From the IMG/VR virus record IMGVR_UViG_3300044695_000689, positions 1 through 43,571 of that record: a stretch of 43,571 nt of DNA. One strand, given 5' to 3'. This document shows, one piece after another, positions 1 through 7,391 of this stretch (positions are counted from its first letter, which is position 1; each line of letters begins with the position of its first letter). This DNA comes from a virus. The translations under genes were made by a program, and so were the position numbers. A model generated the notes under the pieces. It searched no databases, had not been told where the DNA came from, and was given only the letters and a program-made list of their open reading frames with translations.

Positions 1-8
1 AGACGGGT

Positions 9-2453
9 GTGTCAGTCCCTGCCGGTAAGAAAGTCGTGCTGGCGTCCAACGGCACGGATACGGTCAACGCGCTCAACTACATCGCAGACTTCGGCAGCAA
101 CTCGGCCACCATCACGCAGTTGACTGCGACCTCGGCCACGATCACAAACCTGACGCTGACCAGCCTCGTCATCAGCAATCTCAGTATTGCTTCGGCTAAC
201 GTCACTACTCTGACTTCTGCTTCGGCCACGATCACGAACCTTATTGCCACAACGGGGAATATTACGACCCTGACGGCAACGAACTTCACCAGCACCAACC
301 AAGCCACCATCGACGGTATGGCTGTCGGTCAGGGCGTTGGGAACGTCTCAACAAATACGGCGGTTGGCGTGGATGTACTGTCTAACGCATCACAAACTGG
401 TCAGGGTAATACCGGGTTTGGATTTAGTACGTTAAAGGCCAACACCAGCGGTAATAATAGTACGGCAATTGGAAACTCTGCGTTAATTGTCAATACCACC
501 GGAGACTTCAATACCGGAGTTGGCTCGGCGGCGTTGTTTGCCAATACGACCGCAAGTTACAACACGGCGGTTGGTAGAGCGTCCCTGTTTACAAACTCAA
601 CTGGTGGTTCAAACACAGCAATTGGTTATGAATCTCTAAACAAAAATACCACCGCCTCCAACAACACTGCTGTCGGCTATCAGGCGGGGTATAGCAACAC
701 GACTGGTGATGTGACTGCTGTTGGCAGACTTGCCATGTATGCAAATACAACGGGTGGTGGCTCTACCGCCATGGGCGTGACCGCTTTGTATCAAAATACT
801 ACTGGGGGCAACAACACGGCATTGGGCTACGCTGCATTAAACTCCAACACCACCGCCTCCAACAACACGGCAGTCGGATATCAGGCTGGGTACTCCACCA
901 CAACCATTGGCGCTAACACGTATATCGGCGCCTACGCCGCATACAGCAACGTAACTGGAACTGAAATTACCGCGATTGGTTATGAAGCCCTTAATAAAAA
1001 TACTGGCAGTTACAATACCGCTGTAGGTTTTAGAGCATTAAAAGAAACAACCTCCGCTGTCGAAAACACGGCGGTTGGTGATTCCGCAGCACAAAACCTA
1101 ACAACTGGGTTTAACAACACAGCATTAGGTTCTATTGCTTTAGTTACCGCAACAACCGCGCAAAACTGTGTTGCAGTTGGTAGATCGGCGTTACGATTTA
1201 CGACTACTGGTTCGCAAAACACCGCATTAGGTTCAGAAGCGCTCTACTCCAACACCACCGGCTACAACAACACGGCTTTGGGATATCAATCCCTATATTC
1301 CAACACTACTGGATATCAATCAACTGCGATTGGATATCAAGCGGGAAATGTCTCAAACGCAAATGGCGTTACTTACATTGGCGCTTTTGTTGGCCGTTTA
1401 GCAACAGGCGCTGGCAACCTTGGCGTGGGTGGTGGCGATTCAGCCGCTATTCTTCCAACTCTTTATAACCTTACTAGCGGCGCATATAACACTGCTGTTG
1501 GCCTAGGTGCGCTGGGCAATGCAACCACATCAAGTAATAATACCGCCCTTGGGTATACCGCTCTTGGTGTAAATTCTACTGGAGCGAGTAATACCGCTTT
1601 AGGAAGCGAAGCACTTCGATTTAATACCACCGCCTCCAACAACACGGCTGTTGGGTATCAGGCTGGGTATAGCAATACGACTGGCGTATCAAACACCGCC
1701 GTTGGCTACACGGCGATGCTTAACAACACGACCGGCAGAGCAAACGCGGCGTTTGGTGGTAATGACGACGGCGTAACGGCTGCTGCGCTGTACTCCAACA
1801 CGACCGGAAGTTACAACACGGCGCTTGGCATAAGTGCGCTATGGTCAAACACTACAGCAAGCAACAATACCGCTGTTGGTTATCAAGCGGGGGCGGCTAT
1901 TACAACTGCCGCTGGAGTTGTTGCAATAGGACATACATCCGCTACTACACTTACAACAGGAAATTATGGAACTTACATAGGATATCAAGCCACTGCAAAC
2001 AGCAGCAGTGCAAGTTCTGAAATTGTTATTTGCGCTGGAGGAGCGGCCACGGGAAAAGGCAGCAATACTGCTTTTATTACTGCTAATTCTGGAAGCACTT
2101 ACAACGGCGCAAACACAACTACTTGGGCAACGACATCAGACAGCCGCATTAAGAAAAACATTGTAGACAATAATGAGGGGCTTGATGTCATCAAGCAAAT
2201 CCGCGTCCGTAACTTTGAGTACCGCAAACCGGAAGAAATCACGGAATTGCCGGAGTTTGCTGCCATTAGCAGAGACGGAGTGCAGTTGGGCGTCATCGCG
2301 CAAGAGATTCAACAAGTCCTGCCAGAATGCGTAAAGCAAGAATCAACAGGCGTACTGTCGGTCAGCACCGATCCGCTGGTGTGGCACCTCATCAATGCCG
2401 TCAAGGAACTCTCGGCGCAAGTCGAGCAACTCAAAGCCAAGTTAGGAGAGTAA
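9..2453 (+). CDS. Tail fibre/spike with head repeats and S74 chaperone domain
   Basis: This is a host-recognition fibre or spike protein, at least 814 residues. Residues about 15-100 are Thr/Ala/Ile-rich beta repeats of the 'SATITNLT' type. Residues about 110-690 are many copies of a YadA-head-like repeat of the form NTAVGYQAGYSNTTG, expected to form a trimeric left-handed beta-roll. From about residue 708 the TTSDSRIKKNI motif begins a peptidase S74 intramolecular chaperone of about 105 residues. In this family the chaperone cleaves itself off just before the Ser of the SDxRxK motif (here Ser710) after trimerisation. The first usable start is GTG at 9, but the frame is open to the window edge, so the N-terminal virion-attachment part may be missing. 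The C-terminal tail ends in a coiled-coil-like segment (AVKELSAQVEQLKAKL). Confidence 0.88.
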   Translation: MSVPAGKKVVLASNGTDTVNALNYIADFGSNSATITQLTATSATITNLTLTSLVISNLSIASANVTTLTSASATITNLIATTGNITTLTATNFTSTNQATIDGMAVGQGVGNVSTNTAVGVDVLSNASQTGQGNTGFGFSTLKANTSGNNSTAIGNSALIVNTTGDFNTGVGSAALFANTTASYNTAVGRASLFTNSTGGSNTAIGYESLNKNTTASNNTAVGYQAGYSNTTGDVTAVGRLAMYANTTGGGSTAMGVTALYQNTTGGNNTALGYAALNSNTTASNNTAVGYQAGYSTTTIGANTYIGAYAAYSNVTGTEITAIGYEALNKNTGSYNTAVGFRALKETTSAVENTAVGDSAAQNLTTGFNNTALGSIALVTATTAQNCVAVGRSALRFTTTGSQNTALGSEALYSNTTGYNNTALGYQSLYSNTTGYQSTAIGYQAGNVSNANGVTYIGAFVGRLATGAGNLGVGGGDSAAILPTLYNLTSGAYNTAVGLGALGNATTSSNNTALGYTALGVNSTGASNTALGSEALRFNTTASNNTAVGYQAGYSNTTGVSNTAVGYTAMLNNTTGRANAAFGGNDDGVTAAALYSNTTGSYNTALGISALWSNTTASNNTAVGYQAGAAITTAAGVVAIGHTSATTLTTGNYGTYIGYQATANSSSASSEIVICAGGAATGKGSNTAFITANSGSTYNGANTTTWATTSDSRIKKNIVDNNEGLDVIKQIRVRNFEYRKPEEITELPEFAAISRDGVQLGVIAQEIQQVLPECVKQESTGVLSVSTDPLVWHLINAVKELSAQVEQLKAKLGE

Positions 2454-2455
2454 CA

Positions 2456-2671
2456 ATGGAAGACAATAAACCCACCGCTGAAGAAATTGCCCGTCATTAC
2501 AGCGCGGCGATGGATTCGGTCAACCTGTTGAACGCCGGTAAGCCGGAAGGCATGAAGGACGAGGACTGGGCCGATTGCGTGAAGCGCAACAAGGAACACC
2601 TTGAGATCATGCTTGCCAAGGACTTCTGGACGAACGAAGACTTGAAGCCGCTACAGGATGCCGCCAAGTGA
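2456..2671 (+). CDS. Small conserved-looking phage protein, unknown function
   Basis: This 71-residue acidic soluble protein follows the fibre gene by 2 nt. A good ribosome site (AGGAGAG at 2444-2450) sits just before the ATG at 2456, which is why that start is preferred over in-frame codons upstream inside the fibre gene. It is mostly helical by eye, with no transmembrane segment and no recognisable motif. Its stop overlaps the GTG of the next gene in a GTGA junction, so it belongs to a translationally coupled run leading into the lysis genes. Function unknown. Confidence 0.7.
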   Translation: MEDNKPTAEEIARHYSAAMDSVNLLNAGKPEGMKDEDWADCVKRNKEHLEIMLAKDFWTNEDLKPLQDAAK

Positions 2672-2820
2672 TCAAACTAGACCTCGACATCAACGAAGTG
2701 AACTTCATCCTCTCGCTGCTCGGTGACTTGCCAAGCAAGACGGGGGCGTGGCCGCTGATGGTCAAGATCAAGGAACAGGCTGACCCGCAGGTGCCTGTGC
2801 CGGATGAAGTGAAGCAATGA
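2668..2820 (+). CDS. Small 50-residue protein in coupled gene run
   Basis: This short gene starts at GTG 2668, overlapping the previous stop (GTGA), and ends at TGA 2818-2820, overlapping the ATG of the next gene (ATGA at 2817). The product begins VIKLDLDINEVNFILSLLGD, followed by a Lys/Pro-rich tail. The 'INEVNFILSLLGDLP' pattern resembles short phage proteins often found near holin genes, but I cannot assign a function. The perfect 4-nt overlaps at both ends are the main evidence that it is translated. Confidence 0.65.
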   Translation: MIKLDLDINEVNFILSLLGDLPSKTGAWPLMVKIKEQADPQVPVPDEVKQ

Positions 2821-3011
2821 CCACCGTGCAAGAACTGGAAGTGACCGTAACCAGCCACATTGATGTCTGTTCGGTACGGTACGAAGCGATCCATGCCCGT
2901 TTAAAGCGTCTGGAGAGGCTCGTGATCTCAGTCGGAGGCACGGTCATTCTGGTGCTGGTCGGTGCGTTGGGTTCCATGGCAATGATGCTGGTGGAGGCAT
3001 TGCAAAAGTGA
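2817..3011 (+). CDS. Small one-pass membrane protein, XhlA/holin-accessory-like
   Basis: This is a 64-residue protein with an N-terminal amphipathic helix (about residues 18-35, containing RLKRLERLV) and one hydrophobic segment (about residues 36-58). That organisation, a short coiled helix followed by a single C-terminal transmembrane helix, resembles XhlA-type haemolysin/holin accessory proteins. The family assignment is inference from topology. It sits directly before two more membrane proteins and a lysozyme, linked by ATGA and GTGA overlaps, which supports a lysis role at the inner membrane. Confidence 0.6.
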   Translation: MTTVQELEVTVTSHIDVCSVRYEAIHARLKRLERLVISVGGTVILVLVGALGSMAMMLVEALQK

Positions 3012-3421
3012 CTGAGACGACCGACATCGAAATGTTCAAGGCGCAGGTGCGAGCCGAGTTGAACCGGCTTGAGGCGCAGTCTTCGGCAAAAGAAGTCGCA
3101 GGCAAAGCCATTGGCAAAGATGGCCTCAAGTACATCACGGTCATCGTGGTCATCGGTGTCGTTTCCAGTCTTGCTTTGGAAGGCGAGAAGATTGCGGCGG
3201 TAATGGGCCTATTGGGCGCGTCACTGACCGCGCTGATCTCCATGCTCAACAACATTGCCGGGGCTAACGAAAAGGAAGACAAGCCCGAGTTTGGCGTAAT
3301 CAAAGAACTGATTAACAAACTGGATCGACTTGACCGCAAGGAAATGCCGATGCGTGTCGATGTCGAGGGCGACCATGTGACCGTGACCAAGGGCGATGAT
3401 GTTGTGAGGGCAAGCAAATGA
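3008..3421 (+). CDS. Putative holin-like membrane protein with two TM segments
   Basis: This 137-residue protein starts at GTG 3008 inside a GTGA overlap. It has an N-terminal soluble helix (about residues 1-38), a hydrophobic hairpin (about 40-60 and 62-85, including YITVIVVIGVVSSLAL), then a charged C-terminal region. Two close transmembrane helices with charged tails fit a class II holin or antiholin, but no family motif is recognised. Its position between another small membrane protein and the GTA-like holin candidate suggests a multi-component lysis cassette. Confidence 0.55.
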   Translation: MTETTDIEMFKAQVRAELNRLEAQSSAKEVAGKAIGKDGLKYITVIVVIGVVSSLALEGEKIAAVMGLLGASLTALISMLNNIAGANEKEDKPEFGVIKELINKLDRLDRKEMPMRVDVEGDHVTVTKGDDVVRASK

Positions 3422-3903
3422 TGACCATGATTAGTACCTTTCTGTCGTTCCTTGCGGGTGGACTGCCCAAGATTCTGCAAATCTTCCAAGACCGGCAGGA
3501 CAAAAAGCACGAATTGGCTCTTGTCGCAGCCCAGAAAGAGCGTGAGTTGGCCCTTGCAGAGCGTGGGTTTATCGCGCAGGCACGGGTTGAGGAAATCAAA
3601 CTGGAGCAAATCCAGACGCAGACGGCTGCTGAGGAACGCCAAGCCCTGTACAACCACGACATTGAGATTGGCAAGGGCGCGAGTCAGTGGATGATTAACC
3701 TGCGAGCCAGCGTCCGTCCTGTTGTGACCTACATTTTCGTGCTGGAGTTGGTCGCGCTGAACATTGCCGGGGTGTGGTACGCATGGCATCAAGGGGTGCC
3801 GTTTGCGGCTGCGATGGCCGAAGTGTTTTCGGATGACGAGATGTTGATCCTCAGCAGCATCATTGCGTTTTGGTTCGGGACACAGGCTTTTGGCAAGAAA
3901 TGA
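3418..3903 (+). CDS. Putative holin, GTA_holin_3TM-like
   Basis: This 161-residue protein has an N-terminal hydrophobic segment (residues 1-20), a long charged coiled-coil region (about 24-75, Lys/Glu/Gln-rich), then RASVRPVVTYIFVLEL (about 96-112) and a final helix ending IIAFWFGTQAFGKK. The 'RPxxTY...' and terminal 'FWFGxxxxxK' features are typical of the 3-TM holins of gene transfer agents and related phages (PF11351-like), recognised by eye. It overlaps the previous gene by ATGA and the following mini-gene by ATGA. It probably makes the inner-membrane lesion that releases the lysozyme encoded downstream. Confidence 0.65.
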   Translation: MMTMISTFLSFLAGGLPKILQIFQDRQDKKHELALVAAQKERELALAERGFIAQARVEEIKLEQIQTQTAAEERQALYNHDIEIGKGASQWMINLRASVRPVVTYIFVLELVALNIAGVWYAWHQGVPFAAAMAEVFSDDEMLILSSIIAFWFGTQAFGKK

Positions 3904-3980
3904 TTCACTTGTACATCGTTCTTATATGGGCGCTTGTAACCGGGAACGAGTCAAACATCGATGAGGCAGATTGGCAGTGA
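3900..3980 (+). CDS. 26-residue hydrophobic mini-protein
   Basis: This tiny reading frame starts ATG at 3900, overlapping the holin stop (ATGA), and stops TGA at 3978-3980, overlapping a GTG that is the likely lysozyme start. The product has a hydrophobic first half (MIHLYIVLIWALVTG) and an acidic tail. It could be a membrane mini-protein or only a relay that couples lysozyme translation to the holin. Evidence is limited to the two 4-nt overlaps. Confidence 0.4.
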   Translation: MIHLYIVLIWALVTGNESNIDEADWQ

Positions 3981-4465
3981 AAGTCAGCGCCGCAGCCATC
4001 GACATGATCAAGCACCACGAAGGGGTGAGGACTAAGCCTTACCGTTGTCCGGCGCTGTTGTGGACGGTGGGCGTGGGCCATGTGATTGATCCGACTCACG
4101 CGGCGGTGAAGTATGAGGAGCGCAAGAGTTTACCGGTACCCGCAGGCTGGGATCGCACCCTCACGATGGACGAGGTGGATCGGATTCTTTCTCAAGACCT
4201 TGGTCGGTTTGAGCGTGGTGTGGTTCGACTTTGCCCTGCTGCTGTTGGTCGTCAGGGAGTCTTCGATTCTCTCGTCAGTTTTGCCTTCAACGTGGGTCTT
4301 GGCAATCTCCAGCGTTCTTCCCTTCGGATGAAGACCAACCGGGGTGATTTTGAAGAAGCGGCAGAAGAATTCATGAAGTGGACGAAGGCGGCTGGGCGTG
4401 TATTGCCCGGTCTTGTCAAACGCCGTAAAGATGAGCAGGCTTTATATTTGTCGGGAGTTGCCTAG
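3977..4465 (+). CDS. Endolysin, GH24 (T4-type) lysozyme with Cys in catalytic triad
   Basis: This is a peptidoglycan-cleaving muramidase of 162 residues, the usual length for GH24 phage lysozymes. The N-terminal HHEGVRTKPY segment carries the catalytic Glu15 and is followed by LWTVGVGH. Spacing is Glu, 8 residues, Cys24, 5 residues, Thr30, so Cys occupies the place of Asp20 of T4 lysozyme. Cys is an accepted substitute there: the T4 D20C mutant is known to keep activity. There is no signal peptide, so it needs a holin to reach the cell wall. GTG 3977 is chosen because it forms a GTGA overlap with the preceding mini-gene; a TTG two codons upstream is an alternative. A downstream segment with VSFAFNVG...GLVKRR matches the family's C-terminal lobe. 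Confidence 0.9.
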   Translation: MKVSAAAIDMIKHHEGVRTKPYRCPALLWTVGVGHVIDPTHAAVKYEERKSLPVPAGWDRTLTMDEVDRILSQDLGRFERGVVRLCPAAVGRQGVFDSLVSFAFNVGLGNLQRSSLRMKTNRGDFEEAAEEFMKWTKAAGRVLPGLVKRRKDEQALYLSGVA

Positions 4466-6757
4466 ATGCCCCTACAAAAAGTTGAACTACGCCCCGGCGT
4501 CAACCGCGAGTCTACTTCGTACGCTAATGAGGGCGGGTTCTTCGCTGGCGACAAAGTTAGGTTCCGTTCGGGCTATGCCGAGAAGATCGGCGGCTGGCAG
4601 AGCATCAACATCAACGGCAGTACGTTCTTCGGCGTGTGCCGGATGCTGTGGAACTGGATCAGCAAACTCAATCAGAACCTTGTTGGCATGGGTACGAGCC
4701 AGAAGGTCTACGTGGAGCAGGGCGGCACGTACTACGACATCACTCCGCTTGGTAACTCGCTGACGCTATCGTCAAATCCGTTTTCTACTACATCAGGTAG
4801 TCGCCTTGTCACGGTTACGGCTTCTGGGCATCTCACGGCTATCGGCACGTACGTTAATTTCTCCGGTGCCACGGCAGTAGCCAGCCTGACTCTGAACGGC
4901 CAGTACGAGATTCAGTCCGTACCTAACGCCAACGAGTTCACGATTTATGCTTCGGTTACGGCTTCATCCACAACGACTGGCGGCGGCTCGCTGGTCATTG
5001 CCAAGTTTGATATTGATGCAGGCAACGCTGTCTACAGTTCGGGCGTAGGCTGGGGTGGCCCTCCTTGGGGATCAGGCGGGTGGGGCTCTTCCACGGGTGC
5101 AGGCGTCGAGATGCGCCTCTGGTCGATGTTCAACTACGGCGACGATTTGATGTTTGCCGAGCGCGGTGGTGAGATTTACTTCTGGACGATAGACACGACT
5201 TCGTGGTCTCGTGCTGTTACGTTGGAAGAAAAAGCCAACACGGCGATCAAAGGTACGACGCTTGGCGCGTTTGCCTCGGGCGTTACCACTATCGTTCTGG
5301 ATGATACGACTGGGCTTGATACGGGCGCGGTGCTATCGGGTAGTGGAATCGTTAGCGGTACGTACGTCACGACTGCATGGGACTTCAGCAACTCAGTCAC
5401 GATTTCGCAGGCAACGAATGCCTCGGCTACGCTTTCGGCTATCTCGTTCAGTTACTCCGGTCAGCACGTGCCGAACGAGGTCAATTACATTATTGACTCG
5501 CCAGTTAATGACTTTGTGATTTCTTGCGGCTCGACCCCGTACGACCCGACAAGTTTTGCCACGACGTTTGATCCGCTGCTTGTACGCTGGTCAGATCAAG
5601 GCAACGCTTACGAGTGGGTGCCAGCAACGACAAACCAGTCAGGCGAGCAGGGTCTGTCGCATGGCTCGTACATTGTCACAGCCAACAACACCCGTCAGGA
5701 AATCTTGATCTGGACGGACACGGCGCTCTTCTCCATGCAGTACGTCGGGCCTCCGTTCGTGTGGTCATTTACGCTGCTGGATCAAGATATTTCTATTGCA
5801 TCGCAGAACGCCGTGCTGACGGTGAACAACGTGGTCTATTGGATGGGCCGCGACAAATTCTTCATGTACTCGGGTCGCGTTGAGACGCTGCCTTGCACCC
5901 TTCGCCAGTTCGTCTATAACGACATTAACTATGACCAATTAAGTCAGGTTGCGGCAGGAGCCAACGAGGGCTACAACGAGATTTGGTGGTTCTACCCATC
6001 GCAGAACAGCACGATCAATGACCGCTATGTCATTTATAACTATCTTGAGCGTATCTGGTACTACGGCAATTTGAACCGTACATTCTGGGCGCAGCATACG
6101 CAGCGCATCTATCCGTTCGCTACGTTCAACGTGCAGCAGGCATATCTTGCCACGAGCATCAATTCGTCGGTAACAACGATTGCCTTGACTGACACTTCAA
6201 CCTTCCCGATGAGTGGCACTATTTCCATAAACTCGGAGAAGATTTCTTACGCTGCCAAGGACGGTAATACGCTCACCGGGTGCGTTCGTGGCATTGAGGG
6301 TACAACGGCGGGATCGCACGAACAGTATGCCTACGTCACGTTCAACGTCGCAAACCAAATTATGTTGCACGAAGTGGGTAACGATGATGCGTCGGTGTCT
6401 CCCGCACTACCCATTGAGGCATTTATTGAGTCGTCGGACTTTGACATTCAAGATGGGCAGAGTTTTGGTTACGTCTGGCGCATGTTGCCCGACCTCAACT
6501 TCACAGGGTCTACGGGATCAAGCCCGAGTGTGACGCTGACGGTACGGCCTCGGCAGAACTCTGGTTCTAACTATACGAACGCCGACAGCCCGACTGTCAC
6601 GCGCACAGCGACCATACCGGTTCAGCAGTACACCGGGCAGGTCTATACCCGTGTCCGTGGTCGCCAGATGGCGTTCCGTGTGGACTCCAACGATCTTGGC
6701 GTTGCTTGGCAGATGGGCGTGATGCGTATTGACGTTCGACCGGATGGACGCCGATGA
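4466..6757 (+). CDS. Large virion protein, possible tail nozzle/DNA-stabilisation protein
   Basis: This 763-residue beta-rich protein begins MPLQKVELRPGVNRESTSYA followed by KVRFRSGYAEKIGGWQ, a beginning I associate with virion proteins of marine and freshwater podoviruses annotated as structural or stabilisation proteins. Alternating Thr/Ser/Val strands and repeated Trp/Tyr motifs suggest a beta-propeller such as those in P22 gp10 or the T7 gp12 nozzle, but that is inference. Residues about 560-620 hold a short insert (LTDTSTFPMSGTISINSEKISY, about 22 residues) typical of small beta-sandwich modules on phage proteins. It starts directly after the lysozyme stop with GGGAG upstream. Its end overlaps the next gene by ATGA. 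Confidence 0.6.
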   Translation: MPLQKVELRPGVNRESTSYANEGGFFAGDKVRFRSGYAEKIGGWQSININGSTFFGVCRMLWNWISKLNQNLVGMGTSQKVYVEQGGTYYDITPLGNSLTLSSNPFSTTSGSRLVTVTASGHLTAIGTYVNFSGATAVASLTLNGQYEIQSVPNANEFTIYASVTASSTTTGGGSLVIAKFDIDAGNAVYSSGVGWGGPPWGSGGWGSSTGAGVEMRLWSMFNYGDDLMFAERGGEIYFWTIDTTSWSRAVTLEEKANTAIKGTTLGAFASGVTTIVLDDTTGLDTGAVLSGSGIVSGTYVTTAWDFSNSVTISQATNASATLSAISFSYSGQHVPNEVNYIIDSPVNDFVISCGSTPYDPTSFATTFDPLLVRWSDQGNAYEWVPATTNQSGEQGLSHGSYIVTANNTRQEILIWTDTALFSMQYVGPPFVWSFTLLDQDISIASQNAVLTVNNVVYWMGRDKFFMYSGRVETLPCTLRQFVYNDINYDQLSQVAAGANEGYNEIWWFYPSQNSTINDRYVIYNYLERIWYYGNLNRTFWAQHTQRIYPFATFNVQQAYLATSINSSVTTIALTDTSTFPMSGTISINSEKISYAAKDGNTLTGCVRGIEGTTAGSHEQYAYVTFNVANQIMLHEVGNDDASVSPALPIEAFIESSDFDIQDGQSFGYVWRMLPDLNFTGSTGSSPSVTLTVRPRQNSGSNYTNADSPTVTRTATIPVQQYTGQVYTRVRGRQMAFRVDSNDLGVAWQMGVMRIDVRPDGRR

Positions 6758-7350
6758 CCGTTGCACGTGGCATATCTACGCCGAACTTGCCGGTTGCTCC
6801 GATTCAATACGAGCAGCGGTTTCAAGATCAATTTAGTAACGTCTTGCGGCTTTTCTTTAGGCAGGTAGCCAATCGGGTTAATTCACCGACCGCACATGCT
6901 TCGTATTTTGATACGACGACGCAGCCGAATCCGGTTGCGGATGCCGTTAATTTGTTTACTTACAATTCAGTCGTTACCCAACAGGCTATTACACGCGGTA
7001 ACCCGACATCCAAAGTCTACGTTGCTCAGACGGGGATTTATAACTTTCAGTTTTCTGCCCAGTTAGATAAAGCCGGTGGGTCGGCAAGTGCTGTTTATAT
7101 TTGGCCTCGTATTAACGGGGAAAACCTGCCGGACTCGGCTACTAAGATCGTTATCGACGGCCCCAACAACGAGATTGTGGCGGCGTGGAACTTTGTGCTT
7201 GTGCTGCAGGCAAACGACTATTTTGAGTTGGCTTGGCAGTCTTCGGACACCGACGTAGTTATCCCGTATGTAGCCGCAACCGGCAACATCCCAGCGATCC
7301 CATCCATCATCCTGACGGTGGTTTGGGTATCAAATTACGAGGCTAACTAA
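6754..7350 (+). CDS. Beta-sandwich structural protein, C1q/TNF-like
   Basis: This is a 198-residue protein. The C-terminal about 130 residues, with YVAQTGIYNFQFSAQLDKAG, AVYIWPRINGENL and LQANDYFELAWQSSD, match the strand pattern of C1q/TNF-like jelly rolls used as phage decoration or fibre-tip domains ('tGxYxfqfs...qlxxgDyiel'). Residues 1-60 form an N-terminal anchor. It overlaps the upstream virion gene by ATGA and lies in the structural block, so a virion surface or tail-associated role is likely. Assignment rests on pattern recognition only. Confidence 0.6.
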   Translation: MTVARGISTPNLPVAPIQYEQRFQDQFSNVLRLFFRQVANRVNSPTAHASYFDTTTQPNPVADAVNLFTYNSVVTQQAITRGNPTSKVYVAQTGIYNFQFSAQLDKAGGSASAVYIWPRINGENLPDSATKIVIDGPNNEIVAAWNFVLVLQANDYFELAWQSSDTDVVIPYVAATGNIPAIPSIILTVVWVSNYEAN

Positions 7351-7391
7351 TGATACTATCCATCAAACTTGACCCCGTGAGGGCGTTATGA
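7350..7391 (+). other. 13-codon coupling ORF between structural genes
   Basis: An ATG at 7350 overlaps the preceding TAA (TAATG), and its TGA at 7389-7391 overlaps the next ATG at 7388 (ATGA). The encoded peptide is MILSIKLDPVRAL. It bridges exactly the gap between two structural genes and may serve only to carry ribosomes across. Coincidence cannot be excluded. Confidence 0.3.

Noticed and set aside
9-2453. CRISPR-like or tandem DNA repeat in the fibre gene
   Set aside because: The repetition is at protein level, with irregular unit length and divergent bases; there are no identical repeats with unique spacers.
2944-3792. Long - strand frame (282 codons) across the lysis genes
   Set aside because: It is antisense to three well-supported coupled genes, and the product is low-complexity Ser/Thr/Pro sequence.
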